Assembly: GCA_030847615.1 (NCBI GenBank)
Contig: JAUMIR010000003.1
Coordinates: forward strand, 22,325,001 to 22,389,000
Direction: 5' to 3'
Origin: Gambelia wislizenii
Lineage: Eukaryota > Chordata > Lepidosauria > Squamata > Crotaphytidae
DNA: 64,000 bases
Shown here: positions 44,691 through 55,954 of the stretch, piece by piece
How the letters are laid out: the number at the start of each line of letters is the position of its first letter
How positions within the stretch are numbered: position 1 is the first letter of the stretch
The notes under the pieces: generated by a model
Seen by the model: only the letters and a program-made list of their open reading frames with translations
The model's database searches: none
What the model was told of the DNA's origin: nothing
Made by a program: the position numbers and the translations under genes

Positions 44691-44780
44691 CTCCTTTATC
44701 CAAAATGTTTCGGACCAGAGGTATTTTGAAGTTTGGAGCATTTCAGAATTTGGAATGCTAGATAAGGAAAGCTCAACCTG
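44691..44780. mobile_element. Very short Tigger-like MITE, 90 bp
   Basis: Termini CAGGTTAAGTCTCCTTTATC and GATAAGGAAAGCTCAACCTG flanked by TA. The inner CCAAAATGTTTCGGACCAGA and GAGCATTTCAGAATTTGGAA match the Tigger-derived 'CAGGTTGAGTATCC' group. Confidence 0.8.
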
Positions 44781-45237
44781 TAAAACAAATGGGGTGTCTT
44801 AAGGGCCTGAAAAAGACCTTTGGGGCCATATCAACAGGACAAGTATATGTTCTCCAGCAAGCTATACACTAGAACCTGCCCCTAAGATATTCTATAGCCA
44901 AACTATGTGTTCTATCACAAAATTACAACCTACTCCCCAAAATGAGTAGGTTTGGTTCAAAGTATTGCTTATTTTCCAACAAATTCAAAATGTTGCCATC
45001 ACAGCACATGTGTGGATATGCACACACACTAAATAATTGGCAAATGGCTGCCCTTTCATGGCACTCCAACACCTGTTACTGGGGGCAGGTTTATCACCTT
45101 GCCTAATGACAGCACTGACCCTGGATTAAAGGTTGCATCCCCAGGAGAAATAAATAAAATATGTTTGAACAGTAGCAAGTTGTATCAAGATTTCAGAGTT
45201 TAATGAGTGAGATCTTCCTTGTCCCCTCCCTCCGCCC

Positions 45238-45410
45238 CCCAGGCTGTGAGGCCATGTTCTGGAAGAGTTTACTTCTGATGTTTTGCCTGCCTCTGTGGCT
45301 GGCATCTTCAGAGAATGGTTGGGTAGCAGTGTGTGTGAAGTTTATATACTGTGAAACCCTGTTGGGGAGTATATGAAAATTTGTGTATTTGAATGGTTAG
45401 TTTCTTCACT
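45238..45410 (-). mobile_element. Penelope-like element 3' fragment
   Basis: On the minus strand AGTATATAAACTTCACACAC, TCTGAAGATGCCAGCCACAG and ACTCTTCCAGAACATGGCCT match the terminal block at 22.6-22.8 kb. The hammerhead-like core has AAAAC in place of GAAAC. Confidence 0.8.
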
Positions 45411-45719
45411 TTAATGAGCGAAACTGTCTTAAACATATCAGGCTGGCAATAAAGCATGACAAATATATTTCAGGAATAATATGCTGCAGGGAACGGGCCA
45501 TAGCTTAATGCTAGGCTGGAGCCCTCTTCGCATATTATTTTCCCATGCCCTGTCAACACACAAGTAGAGTTCTTTCTTAGTCTCACTCTTGTCCATCTCT
45601 GGTTTTATCCCACCCCTAAACATGGAGGGCAATGAGTCCAAAACATGGAGGGTGAAAGTGTAGGCTTGTTCTCTACTACCCAAGAGGGTAGGGCCAGGTG
45701 TGATGGTTTTAAGTTACAA

Positions 45720-46455
45720 GGTAGATTTTGATTGAAGGAAGGAAATTTTTTAGTGGTAAGAGTGGTTTAGCAATGGAATCAATCTCCTAGAGAGGTGGTG
45801 GGTTTTCTTTCTCTGGACTCCATCAAAAAGAGGCTGGACAGCTACCTGCTGGGGATGCACTAGCTGGAGTTTCCACATTTAATTTTTTTGAGTAAGAGAC
45901 TGGATGTCCTATGGACTTTATCAGATAAGCCTCTAAAATCGTTCTTTTGCTGGCATATTTTAAAATGTTTTTCTGCTGGCAAAAGAACGCTTCCTACCAG
46001 ACCTACCTTTACTTGCATCAATAGGCAGCCCCTGCATGTGAATGGAACATGAACAGAGCTCCGTTCACTTCCGGGTTTGAGATCTCACTGATTCTCACGA
46101 GAAGATGCGTGCATTGTAAATTTAAAAAATAAACAAAAATATAGACACAAAAAGTAAACACAAGCACAGACACACACTTTAAAACTAAAAAGTGAACTGG
46201 GGAGGTTCACAAAAAGAGTGTCCCCTACCTGGTTGTAATCTCACCTGGAAGTGTTCTGCCCATTGATGCTGTATTCACATGAATTGATGGCTTGGCCCAT
46301 TAATAAAAAAGTACGCCTTATTGACAAGACATTAGTGCAAAAAGATAACATCATCTGATATGCATGCCCTTTCGCATTAATTAGGCATTGTTATGATGCC
46401 ATATTTGCTGCATCTGATAAAGTCCTATGAGGCCCCTTCCAGCTCTATGATTCTA
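45720..46455 (+). pseudogene. CR1 LINE 3' end split by family A copy A7
   Basis: The first part has AGAGTGGTTTAGCAATGGAA and GGACAGCTACCTGCTGGGG and reaches 45912. The second resumes at 46426 with TATGAGGCCCCTTCCAGCTC and ends TATGATTCTATGATTCTG. The parts are collinear with CR1 when A7 is removed. Confidence 0.85.
45913..46425 (-). mobile_element. Family A MITE copy A7
   Basis: Termini GGACTTTATCAGATAAG and GCATCTGATAAAGTCC with exact duplication TAT (45910-45912, 46426-46428), 513 bp. The terminal GGACTTTATC variant is shared with A3, so these two form a subgroup. The donor-like site is mutated to CCAGGTAGGGG. Confidence 0.9.
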
Positions 46456-46892
46456 TGATTCTGATTTTCCAGAGTTCCAGCTTATCTGTAGAGTGCCTAA
46501 AGAAAGAAAGCTTCTTCTTCAAATTTATTGCTCTCTACACACAAAAGAATAACAAAACAGGAGATGGAAGTATGGAGCTAGGTAGCTGTGCTGACTTGAG
46601 AACTTTGGGAGTTGGGGTCTAGAAAAGCTCACTTTTCCAAACTCTTATTTAGTCAAATTATCTGTGGAACCACTTTGCTCCAAAACCAGTTACTTGAAAT
46701 TGAGGGGTCATATTGTTTATGGCTGAGTTACTGGATTCCTGGACACATTGGATTATCCAGCATGAGAAGTAGGATGCTGGGCCAGATGGACCTTTGATCT
46801 GATCCAGCACAGCTTTTTAACACTATTACGAAACTTGAAGGGTTTTATATAAAAGCTGAGGACAGAAACACCAGCAGTAAGACACCATTCTC

Positions 46893-47105
46893 TTTCATGC
46901 CACACAACTGTACTATGATATCACTTTAACTATCATGGCTCCATCATATGGAATCCTGCAATTTATAGTTTCATGAGGTATTCAGAATTATCTGCCAGAG
47001 AGCTCTGGTGCCTCCCCAAACCACAAATCCCAGAATTCCATAGGATGTTTCAAAACAGTTAAAGTGGGACCACAGTGCTGTAACTGTAGTGTGCAAAAGA
47101 TCACA
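46893..47105. mobile_element. Family M MITE, decayed
   Basis: CACTTTAACTATCATGGCTC, TATGGAATCCTGCAATTTAT and CCACAAATCCCAGAATTCCA with AACAGTTAAAGTG keep the family arm order. Terminal 15 bases have diverged and no target duplication is clear. Confidence 0.65.
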
Positions 47106-47279
47106 GGTCTGTTGTACCCTACACAGCTCCAGCAGAGAAAACCCATCCTACAGCTACCAGCCATGACACTACAGCTGTCAGAGGGGATGAAGCAACATTT
47201 CATTCATTGGGCATAGATCCAGCTCCATGACATGCTGAATTACAGTCTAGCATGGAGATGAAGAGGAGCTAGGCAAGTG

Positions 47280-47760
47280 AAAGGGCTGGTTATGATCTAT
47301 AAAGTCCTACACAACCTAAGTCCAGGCTATCCCATATTTATCCTCCAATACAAGCCTGTCTGGATTTTGAGGTCCAGGGACCCTTCTCTTGGTCCTGCCC
47401 AGAGACCCTTCTCTTGGTCCTGCCACCTTTAGATGTATGTTTGGTGGGTGTGCAAGAAACACCTCTCTTGGTGGCCACCACAGGGTACTGGAACTCCCCA
47501 ACAAAGGAGGCTGTCTTGTTTCCTCTTGTTCTTCCACTGTGGCATGCAAGAAACTTTTTATTCATGCAGACTTTTCACAATTAACTTAGGTCACTTCAGA
47601 AATGGGTTTTCAGCTGGGTGATTGTGAGATTTTCTTCCCCTTGACTATGGGTTTTAGTTGTCTTTTAACTGATCTTATATTTAAATGAATTTGTTTTTTC
47701 GAAAAATTAATTGCATTTGCTATATTTGATTTTATTGTTATCTTCCTGAAGTCCCATGGG
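47280..47760 (+). pseudogene. L2-like LINE 3' part with internal duplication
   Basis: GGTTATGATCTATAAAGTCC and TACACAACCTAAGTCCAGGC encode the YKVLHNLSPGY-like block of L2 elements; ACTGGAACTCCCCAACAAAG is the WNSLP-type block. A 25-bp unit (AGACCCTTCTCTTGGTCCTG) is tandemly duplicated at about 47378-47427. Inactive. Confidence 0.6.
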
Positions 47761-48399
47761 GAGAGGGGAGATGAGGTATGACTTACAGTACATCAACTTG
47801 ATCAATAATGAAAGTCACAATCTAAACTGGGATGAATAGGATGTTGATATCTATATGTTTTGGACTACAGCTCTCATAAATCTCAGCCAACTGAGCTAAC
47901 ATAGGGGATTATTGGAATGACAGTTCTGTAAGTCACTACATTGCATTTGCCTCATCTAAACCATTCCCCAAAGGGAGTGCTGTTCAGATTCCAAAATTTG
48001 CAAATGGGTTGTACTGTATCTCATTTAGAAGCATAATGTTCCTGCTATGCATATGAAGGCAGGTATTTATTGCTACACATTTACAAAGAGATTTGCTCTG
48101 AAAGGCAGCAGAGATGTATTATAACCAAACAAACAAACACACAAACTCCCATACTACAGAATGTTAGCAATTTCTTTACAGCAGAAATAGTATGGGGAGA
48201 AGAATCACAAAACATGATTGCTCAACAGGAAGAAAAAACACCAACAACCACCTATTGAACTGGCTGCATGAACAAGGCTAAATCTAAATAAGATTTAGAC
48301 TCCAGCTCCTCCAAAATTATTATTATTTTTTTTTGTTTTAAAAGTATCATTAATTCAGCTCTGAGACAGCCCTATTAATAAAGACTAGGAAAATTGTCA

Positions 48400-48697
48400 G
48401 GTCCTGATGCAGAGTTTACGTAATTTATGATAGGTAGAAGAGCACACAATATGCCTTTTAATCATAAATTACTGTTTAAGACAATTAATCAGGCTCTTTA
48501 CATCTTAAGAGAGGAAATGACTCATTGATGAGAAATTGGGACAACAGCATGCTGCATATAAAAAGGGGAGGAGCCAGACATGCTAATCATCAGGCCAGAA
48601 GAACACAGCAGAACTTTCTCTCTTTCTTTTTAATGGAGCTTTTGATTGCCCACTTCCACATCTTGTTCTTAAACAATAATTTCAGTAGCTCCCTGTC
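48400..48697. promoter_or_regulatory. Non-repetitive AT-rich block (candidate conserved element)
   Basis: Contains GTTTACGTAATTTATGATAG, TTTTAATCATAAATTACTG, GACAATTAATCAGGC and an AP-1-like ATGACTCAT. It matches none of the repeat families here and ends where family A copy A8 begins. Function inferred from motif content only. Confidence 0.25.
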
Positions 48698-48700
48698 TAG

Positions 48701-49316
48701 GGACATTATCAGACTAAAAACACTGTAATTTTGCAAATGAGGATAGTGGACACATCGTGGCATTATTACACTTATTATCACACATTGCTGTAATTGCGTG
48801 AAAGAACCAACATGAAATTATCACACCATGACCACTAGCACTTTAAGAACAGGAGTTTACTTCCATGATTTAGCAAGGGAGAGATTTTAGCAGTTCTCAT
48901 GAGAAGACTCAAGTGTGGTTAAAATGCCCAAAACACCTTAATTAACAAAGTAAATGAACACACAAGCACTGAAACAAACCTAAAAACATGCAAACTAAAT
49001 GGGACAGTTTATAAAAAGAGCGACCTATGCTTCATTTTCACCATTTTCACGTTCTCACCCAGAAGTTTTCTCACTGAGGACTGCCCATTCACACTGTAAT
49101 CTCACGATTACAACGGGACGTGGTTTTGCATGACATCAATACTGCAAAAAAAAGTGATATTGAAGATCTATTCATGGCTTGTCCCATGAATTAGAAGGAA
49201 TGATTTTTTTTTTCAGCAGGAGCACACTGTAACCATGTGAAGATGACAATGTTGTGCAATAGCGGAACTACTGTGACATCGTAATCCTGTGAGTTTTGCC
49301 ATGTATGATAATGTCC
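48701..49316. mobile_element. Family A MITE copy A8
   Basis: Termini GGACATTATCAGACTAA and TGTATGATAATGTCC, exact duplication TAG (48698-48700, 49317-49319), 616 bp. Internal blocks (CACAAGCACTGAAACAAACC, TCTCACCCAGAAGTTTTCTC, TTGAAGATCTATTCATGGCT) align with A1 and A11 but are more diverged. Confidence 0.85.
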
Positions 49317-49486
49317 TAGCTTCAACACCAATTCAAAGCATCTTATATAGGTGGGCTTAAAATGCCTTGGTGAGGTATGAGGGAATACTGGGATAGGTGG
49401 ACCAAGGTGTCAAGGACGCTGAAGGCTCACTGATTCTGAGTTAGAACTCTGGACTATCTAACACAGTACTGATATACTGTGCATCT

Positions 49487-49640
49487 CAACAGGAAGAGCT
49501 ATGGCTAAGTGGTAGAGCAGCTGGTTTGCACAGAGAAGGCCCCAGATTCAACCCTTGATGTCTTTAGGGAAAGCTGGGAAAAAAAACCTCCAACCTTGTA
49601 ACCTTGGAGAAGCAGAGTCTGTAACTGCAGAGAATACAAG
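49487..49640 (+). mobile_element. tRNA-derived SINE
   Basis: GAGCTATGGCTAAGTGGTAG provides the A box and CCCAGATTCAACCCTTG the B box of a tRNA-like head; a non-tRNA body with AGGGAAAGCTGGG follows. The head matches the fragment at 36.2 kb. Confidence 0.75.
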
Positions 49641-49664
49641 GCTAAAAGTATCTGTTTGTTTGCT

Positions 49665-49865
49665 AATTTGTTTGCTACATTTATGTCCTGCCTCTCTTAG
49701 AATCAGTGTATGACTGCCCTCCTCACCACCATATGCTCACAACAACTCTGTAAGGTAGGACAGGCTGAGAGACAGAAAGAGTGACTAGTCCAAAATCCAC
49801 CAATGAGTTTCATGTCTCAACGAGAACTTAAACTTCCAGGTCCAAGTCTAACACACTTAATGACA
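49665..49865 (-). mobile_element. Sauria-type SINE
   Basis: TTTATGTCCTGCCTCTCTTA, ACAACTCTGTAAGGTAGGAC, GGCTGAGAGACAGAAAGAGT and CCAATGAGTTTCATG follow the minus-strand order of the Sauria SINE body and part of its head. Confidence 0.7.
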
Positions 49866-49891
49866 CCTTAATGGCTATATGTTTAGACTTT

Positions 49892-50496
49892 GGAGATTAG
49901 CAGATGACCTAAATATGGCATTAAATGAACACCAGGAGATCGCTAAAGGGCTTGATTTTCACATGACCTTATTCCTGTGTCACTATGCTCCCAAGCTGGT
50001 CCAGTTCTGCATCATTTCTTTTTATTGATGGGCTAAGCTGTCAGTAGATCACCCATTCTGTTTCTATGATGGAATGATGGGTGAGCAAAAAGGTGCCCCA
50101 TTATGCTGGCGTGATGTCAGCATGAATGAGAGGTCTATTCCAGTATGCTTCTGGGTACAATTGGGACATCCAGGTAAGTGACACCCTTCCCCCCCCTCCC
50201 CAGGTTACTTGGTATTTTTAAAGTGTGTTTTTCTGCTTGCTGTCATTTTTTAAAGTGTATTTTTCTTTTTCTTTTTGAATTTCCCGCATGTTCTTCCTCT
50301 CGCGAGAATGGTCCGGAATTTCAAACAAGGAAGTGAATACAGCTCTGGAGAGCTGCATTCACTCCTGGGCTGCTGCGGGGAGGGAAAGAATCAGCAAAGG
50401 TAGGCATTTGAAAGATTTCATTCTTGGGTCGGGAGGGAGTCGGGATAGAATGTAGCAAGATGGCAACTTTGTTTTTGTCCCCATCCGATAATCTCC
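49892..50496 (+). mobile_element. Family A MITE copy A9
   Basis: Termini GGAGATTAGCAGATGACC and CATCCGATAATCTCC; flanking TTT and TTG differ at one base. 605 bp. The plus strand has CATCCAGGTAAGTGAC (GT at 50174) and CAAAGGTAGGC near 50396. GGAGATCGCTAAAGGGCTT is the shared subterminal block. Confidence 0.85.
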
Positions 50497-52544
50497 TTGA
50501 TATCACAGCTCCTAAGTACTCAAAACACCTGAGATATGCTTTTCCTAGCCCTGTCTGGGATCTTTTACATATATAGCACATGCTCTACTGGATTATGGGC
50601 CCTTATCAATAAGACATGTTAAAAATATTAAGGATGCTTAGTTGATCAATCAACCTTCTTTTTGCCAACTTTAAGATAAAAATATATTATGACACAAGAT
50701 GCCCTTTTCTGAGATACAGAACTCTAACTGTATTAAAAATGTCCTTGACGTATGCACGCTCTGTTTGAACTCGGGGAAAAGATCCACACAGTACCAGACT
50801 TCTGGGTATGCATTCCTAGGAAAATGAAGAACCATCCTCACAGTGGCCTGAATCTTCTTGATAGTCCCAAGTAGAATTAGACCCATTGAATTCATGGGAT
50901 TTACATAAGTGTTGATTCACCATTTGACAACTGAGTCAAAAAGTCTGCTCTAATCAAGGCTACCAATAGGATTCAGACCAAGGAGGGCTATACATGCTGT
51001 TCTTTTCCATGATCCAGTTGCCAGGATTGTGCTGATATATTGCTGATCAACAGTTTGGGAGGGGTGGGGAGATAACTTTGTCCTCTCCTAAATGCTTGGT
51101 TGGCACAGTAACTAACAGACTGATTTTTTTTCAAGCAGTGCTCCTTCAAGGCATTCTGTGGCTTGCAGTGGGACATCAAATGCCTCTTCTCTACACCCTT
51201 CATTATCTTGCCTCTCTCCCCATCCCCAGTCCTACCAGCTAAAGTAGCCAACTTCACTTAATTGCAGTCCTTTGAGTCCTTTGATCAAGGGCTTCCATTC
51301 TCCAAAATTTTATCAGCACTGATCAACAACTGATCATTACTGGCTTTCTGACAGGGGTAATACACATGCTATATCCATGTGTATCTGCATCAGATTATTA
51401 GTGCTGAATACAGAACATTTGGGGTGGGGAGGAGCTTAATCCAATGGAGTCAAGAACTTATACTCAAGCAAGGTACAAGTTACCCTCTCTGTATATACTG
51501 AACCAATATCTGTGGTTTCAGTTATCTGTGGCTGAAAAAACAGGGACACATACCATAGAGCTATACTGGAGAATGCCTAGAGAAATGTCTTCTCTAGGAA
51601 TTGCTAGGTCCTCCAATGAAACTCTATGGTATGTTTGTACTGCAAGTCCTTCATTTTAATAGGGTTTGCTATTTCTGCATTTTCACTTATAAATGGTAAG
51701 TCCAGGACCATATCCTCTGCAAATACAGGGGGGTGACCCATATGATAAATAAATAGTATCTGAAGCTTGAGACCAGAACTTCATGTTACACACATATCCA
51801 TAGTCCACAGCCCAGTTTTAAACTTATAAGAAGGGTTTTCCAGTAGGTGATGCTCATGGTAAGGAAGCTGTGGGAGGAAAGGGCAATTATTTTCCTGACC
51901 TTCTGCCCTTAAATATAAATATCTGATCAAACCTCAGTTAGCAGAAGATGATTTGGGGAGGAGGGCACCAGGAGATGGGGTGAAGATCTAGCATTCTTCC
52001 CCAGGACTACTTGTCCACTTGCAAAACCAGAAGTGAAACTAAATTGGCCATAGTATCATGTATCTCAAGCAAGGCACAGTTTGGGAGTAAGAAATACCAA
52101 TGATAGGTTTAAATTCCTAAGAACAAAAGTAGGCAAATGACAGAGAATCCAAGAGGCACTGACACAAAATGTCTCTGGGGAAACCCTTCTTCTTGGGCAA
52201 CAATTCATTCATCAGATGGATAATGAACCCATGCCTTCATGGCAGCATTGAAAGCACATTTACCCAAATAAAGGTCTAAGAAGAGCCTGGGGATCTAATT
52301 AGGATGAAGCAGCTCCCGAGATGTCCAAACCAGAATCTAACAGAACAGACAATATACATACTGATCTATCTGACGAGGAACAGTTCCAGTCACCTTTACC
52401 ACAGAATATCGTCTGTGAAACATGAATTCCAAGAAAATTGGACACATAGTGAAAGAATTAAATCAGGAGTCTAGAAGACTTTGGGCTGGTTTTCTTATGG
52501 TTGCAAGCGTCTAGACCAACAGGGATTCTTGTGCCTTTAACAAA
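50497..52544. other. Mostly unique; decayed Tigger-like remnant
   Basis: At about 51485-51735 ACTGAACCAATATCTGTGG, TATCTGTGGCTGAAAAAACA and ATCCTCTGCAAATACAGGGG resemble an old TA-TSD Tigger MITE. Otherwise nothing is recognisable. Confidence 0.35.
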
Positions 52545-52660
52545 TGGGTGGGAATAGTGTGGCCCTCTAGATGTTGTCACTGTTACTATTGAGTGGGTAG
52601 GAATCCTCACAATTGCAGTCCAACAACATCTAGATGGCTATTCCCATCCTTTTTTTAACA
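52545..52660. mobile_element. Short palindromic MITE (hAT-like type)
   Basis: GGGTGGGAATAGTGTGGCCC with TCTAGATGTTGTC at the left is inverted at the right as CAACAACATCTAGATGGCTA, TTCCCATCC. Confidence 0.65.
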
Positions 52661-52748
52661 GTTGTATGGAAATAAGAAATTATCAGTAAGGAAGAAGGGA
52701 ATCCACCTTCTAGCGAGACTGACCCTTGGTTGATCCAGGTCAGTAATA

Positions 52749-52881
52749 CTGTGCCCCCTCCCACCGACCCATGGATAGGAAAAAATGTGGACGCTTGAGC
52801 CCTGTATTAACCAATAGCAGTACATTGCACGCAGCTGCTATTGAATAATATGGTTAGCCCATGGATAGGGTGGGCCCACTG
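52749..52881. mobile_element. Short Tigger-like MITE
   Basis: GACCCATGGATAGGAAAAA in the left arm pairs with GCCCATGGATAGGGTGGGCC in the right, which ends CCACTG followed by TA. ATAGCAGTACATTGC and GCAGCTGCTATTGAATA form an inner inverted pair. Confidence 0.65.
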
Positions 52882-53064
52882 TACCTACACTGAATGTGGC
52901 AGCAGCTGTACAGATTTCCAGCAGGGATCTTTTGTTTACAAGTCCTTGAGTCCTTACTCCCAGCAAGGCTCTTGCTCAAGGGATATGGGAAGTTCTGTGA
53001 ATACATATACTAACTACTTCAAACCACCAATTGCTATGACAATTTTCACTTTAAATACCCCTAC

Positions 53065-53650
53065 TATATGTCTCTTTTCGCAAACGAAGATTCAGGAAGG
53101 ACTCATCCCGCGCTTTCTGCAAGCGCGCTGATGACTAAAAAGGCCAATCCGAGATAAACAAGTCCGGTTGCAAAAAGCACAGCAGAAGGTCTCCTTGGGT
53201 GATGTTTTTGGGTTGTGATTCTTTCTGCGTTGTCGTTTCTCTTCAAGACTTGTTCGTCGTGAGTTCTCAAATAAGGCTGCAGCATTGTGGATAGTGCGTC
53301 TCCATGCCTCCCGATGTGAGGCCAGGGCGGACCACTGTTGGTGATCAATTTGGCCAAGCCTGAGATGTTGTTTCAGGGAGTCTTTGTATCGCTTTTTTGG
53401 AGCACCCCTCTTACGCTGACCCGTGGCGAGTTCACCGTAGAGTAGTATTTTTGGGAGGCGATGGTCCTCCATCCTAGAAATGTGCCCTGCCCAGCGCAGC
53501 TGTGTTCTCAATATCATGGCCTCAATGCTGGTGATCCCTGCTTGCTCAAGGACAGCAACATTCGTCACATAGTCAGTCCAGTGTATATTTAGGATTGTGC
53601 ATAGACAGCGCTGATGAAAGCGCTCAAGGAGTCATAGGTGGTGGCGTAAA
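53065..53650 (-). pseudogene. 5'-truncated copy of the 55-59 kb LINE
   Basis: The minus-strand frame (53092-53568) reads LRWAGHISRMEDHRLPKILL, GKRKRGAPKK-type sequence (here GQRKRGAPKKRYKDSLKQHL) and the C2HC finger CAFCNRTCLSRIGLFSHQ. It differs from the LINE at 58.6-59.14 kb at only a few residues. Homology stops near GTGGCG at about 53648. The terminal hairpin TTCGCAAACGAAG is at 53078-53090. Confidence 0.92.
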
Positions 53651-53654
53651 AGCT

Positions 53655-54515
53655 GTGATAATTGCTATTAGAAATATTCCTAACCTTCACTGTATTTAAA
53701 CAAGAATGTTGCCTTCACTTCCCCCCTTCCCTACTTCTTCCAACAGCCACCTCCTCAGCTCCGCCAAGCCACCCTGTCTTATCATCCCTGTACAACCAAA
53801 GGCTCCCTCCGCCCCCTTGCTTGCTTAGTCTCCATCTTCCTCCTCTGTGTATCTCTCTCTTTTCCACACCCCCACACCCCAAGTCACTGTCTCTCTTTTT
53901 CTCCCTGAGTGCTCAGCCAGGCCAGCCTCCTAGTAGAGCTCTCAATGGATCTGGCAAGATGGTGAGACAGCATCAGTAAGCAGGAAGTAAAACAGCAGGC
54001 ATTTTAAAAAATCCCCAGACATTTAAAAAAGATCCACTCAGACAGAAATTTTAACTCTGAAAAGAAGATACGTCCAGGAAAAAGGGGACATATTGTAGCT
54101 GTACCAATGCTGAGTCCTAAGCATTGTCTAAATGGTGAAACTAAACCTCATGGGATTTGCTTGGAATCCTACCTGTCTAAATGGGAACCCACATAAATCC
54201 ACAGTATTCAGAAGGAGTGGTGCCCCAAATGGCAAAACAACCCTGGCTTTTGCAGCTTTTCCCATACTTTAAAATACTTAAAAAAAAAAACAAGGGGGTA
54301 CATTCCTGCTTGTTAAGACTAGTGATTTGAATCATTTTTCCATACAACTGGATGCGCTAAGCTGATTGATTGGGCGAGTGTGGGGGGCAGGGCTTGCTAA
54401 CAGAAATTCTCGCCTTAGTGAGCAATCACTAAAGCGATGAAACAAGGTGTTTTTATTATTATTATTATTTTACTGTCCTTTCAGATTGGAAAATTGCCCT
54501 ATAGATCCAGTGCAC
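53655..54515. other. C/T-rich sequence without recognisable gene
   Basis: A pyrimidine-rich stretch (about 53700-53920) gives a Pro/Ser/Leu-rich open frame with no domain. An ATTATT microsatellite lies at about 54455-54469. Confidence 0.4.
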
Positions 54516-54519
54516 CAAA

Positions 54520-54830
54520 GGAGATTATCAGATGCAGGGGGATGTGCCAAAAAAATTATGTTCCGAACTGCGTCACAGGATTGCTACAAGAACAGAATGA
54601 GCAACTTTACCATATGCCCACGTCCTTCTGCTATTCCAGGAGCTTAGCACTACTGCAGATGACACTCTCCTTTCTTATTGATGGTCAAGCCACTAATAAA
54701 AAGGAATACCTTACTCATGGCTGTGCTACACCCCTAGAATGTTGGAGGACAGTGACATCTGATAATCTGGCCCCTTCCTGTTCTCATTGCGATCTTATTG
54801 ATGCAGTTTTGGCTATGTCTGATAATCTCC
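54520..54830. mobile_element. Family A MITE copy A10, internally deleted
   Basis: Termini GGAGATTATCAGATGCAGG and TGTCTGATAATCTCC are the best-preserved pair in the family. It is only 311 bp. GACTTATTGATGG-like sequence (TTATTGATGGTCAAGCCACT) corresponds to the shared 'ATGGCTTAAGCCAT' block. Flanks AAA and TTA do not match, so a clean target duplication is not shown. Confidence 0.7.
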
Positions 54831-55141
54831 TTAAAAGAAAGTTTTTTTTTAAAAAAAATCAGCAGTGGTGAAGTACTAATGTGAGTAAATCACTCATGGC
54901 CATCATCTGGTATGCAAAGCTTATGGGGGTTTCTGGGGCCAAAACCACCATTAAGACATGTTGCTGCTGCTACAAAATGACGTTACTGTGAGGTACTATG
55001 TCCCCCCCCTTGTATAGACTAGCCCCTACTTTGAGGGTGCGATTGAGCTTATATTCTCTTTAAAGGGCTTCCCATAGGCTGAGAATGCTGGACTAGATAC
55101 ACCTTTGCTCTGAACCACCAGGTCTCTTCTTATATTCCTAC

Positions 55142-55195
55142 AGTATTATGAGATGTCCTCTCCATTGACTATGATTATGAGATGTCCTCTCCATT
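55142..55195. repeat. Tandem duplication at the LINE 5' border
   Basis: ATGAGATGTCCTCTCCATTG occurs twice, 28 bases apart, just upstream of the probable 5' UTR. Confidence 0.8.
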
Positions 55196-55954
55196 GATGC
55201 CCCCTTGTCGTGGGAGAGAGGCTTGCGTACCCTAATGATGTTTTGAGCTATGCTGGCGGTGGCATAATAGCCACTGGTAGGGTCTCCCATGCCAGAGAGG
55301 TCAAAACCGAAGGGTCTGACAAAGAGCGTCAAAGGGCAGGATGGGCTCTCTAGCCTTGTGGCAACCGTCCTAGGAGAAGGAAAACTCTAATCCCAAACCC
55401 GGGCAGATGGTGCTCGTCCAACCCTGTAAGGTCAACCATCTAAGAGAACGAAACTCTAATCAAACCTACGGCCTGAGGACCTCGCTGCCACGTCCATGCT
55501 TGCAAGGACACGGCAGATGAATCTCTGGTTTAAAGGGTGAGGCCAGTTCTGTGCACGCTGCGCTCCACCAGAAAAATCCATTGCACAGGCTCGAAGGACA
55601 AATCCATTTCCAAAAAAGCCCTGTAGCGACTGGCGAGGGATGAAACCAGCAGGTGTAAAGATGCACTGGAAGCCGCAGCCCCAACCCTGCATGCAGGCGG
55701 TTCAGGACATTGGTCGCTTGAGGCTGACATGGGAGATGACAGTCTTGTTCGGCAGCATCCTGAATGACCAAGCAGCCATTTTTAAGGAGAGCACTGCTTG
55801 CTCCATATGGGGAGGGGCCTAGAAAAGGTGGCCTAAAGAAAGCTCATCCCCAACTACCTGGTTGGCTAGCCGTGGCCAACGGGAATCTTCTGATGCGGTC
55901 AAACCAAGGCAAAGAAACAAAGGCACACACCGGCCTCCAAAGGTGTAAATAAAC

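Noticed and set aside
49487..49560. Functional tRNA gene
   Set aside because: Only A- and B-box-like regions are recognisable; no paired acceptor stem, and a SINE body follows. The same holds for the heads at 8836 and 62163.
54437..54871. 144-codon frame with Cys residues
   Set aside because: It coincides with the family A element A10 and its flanks and has no homologous domain.
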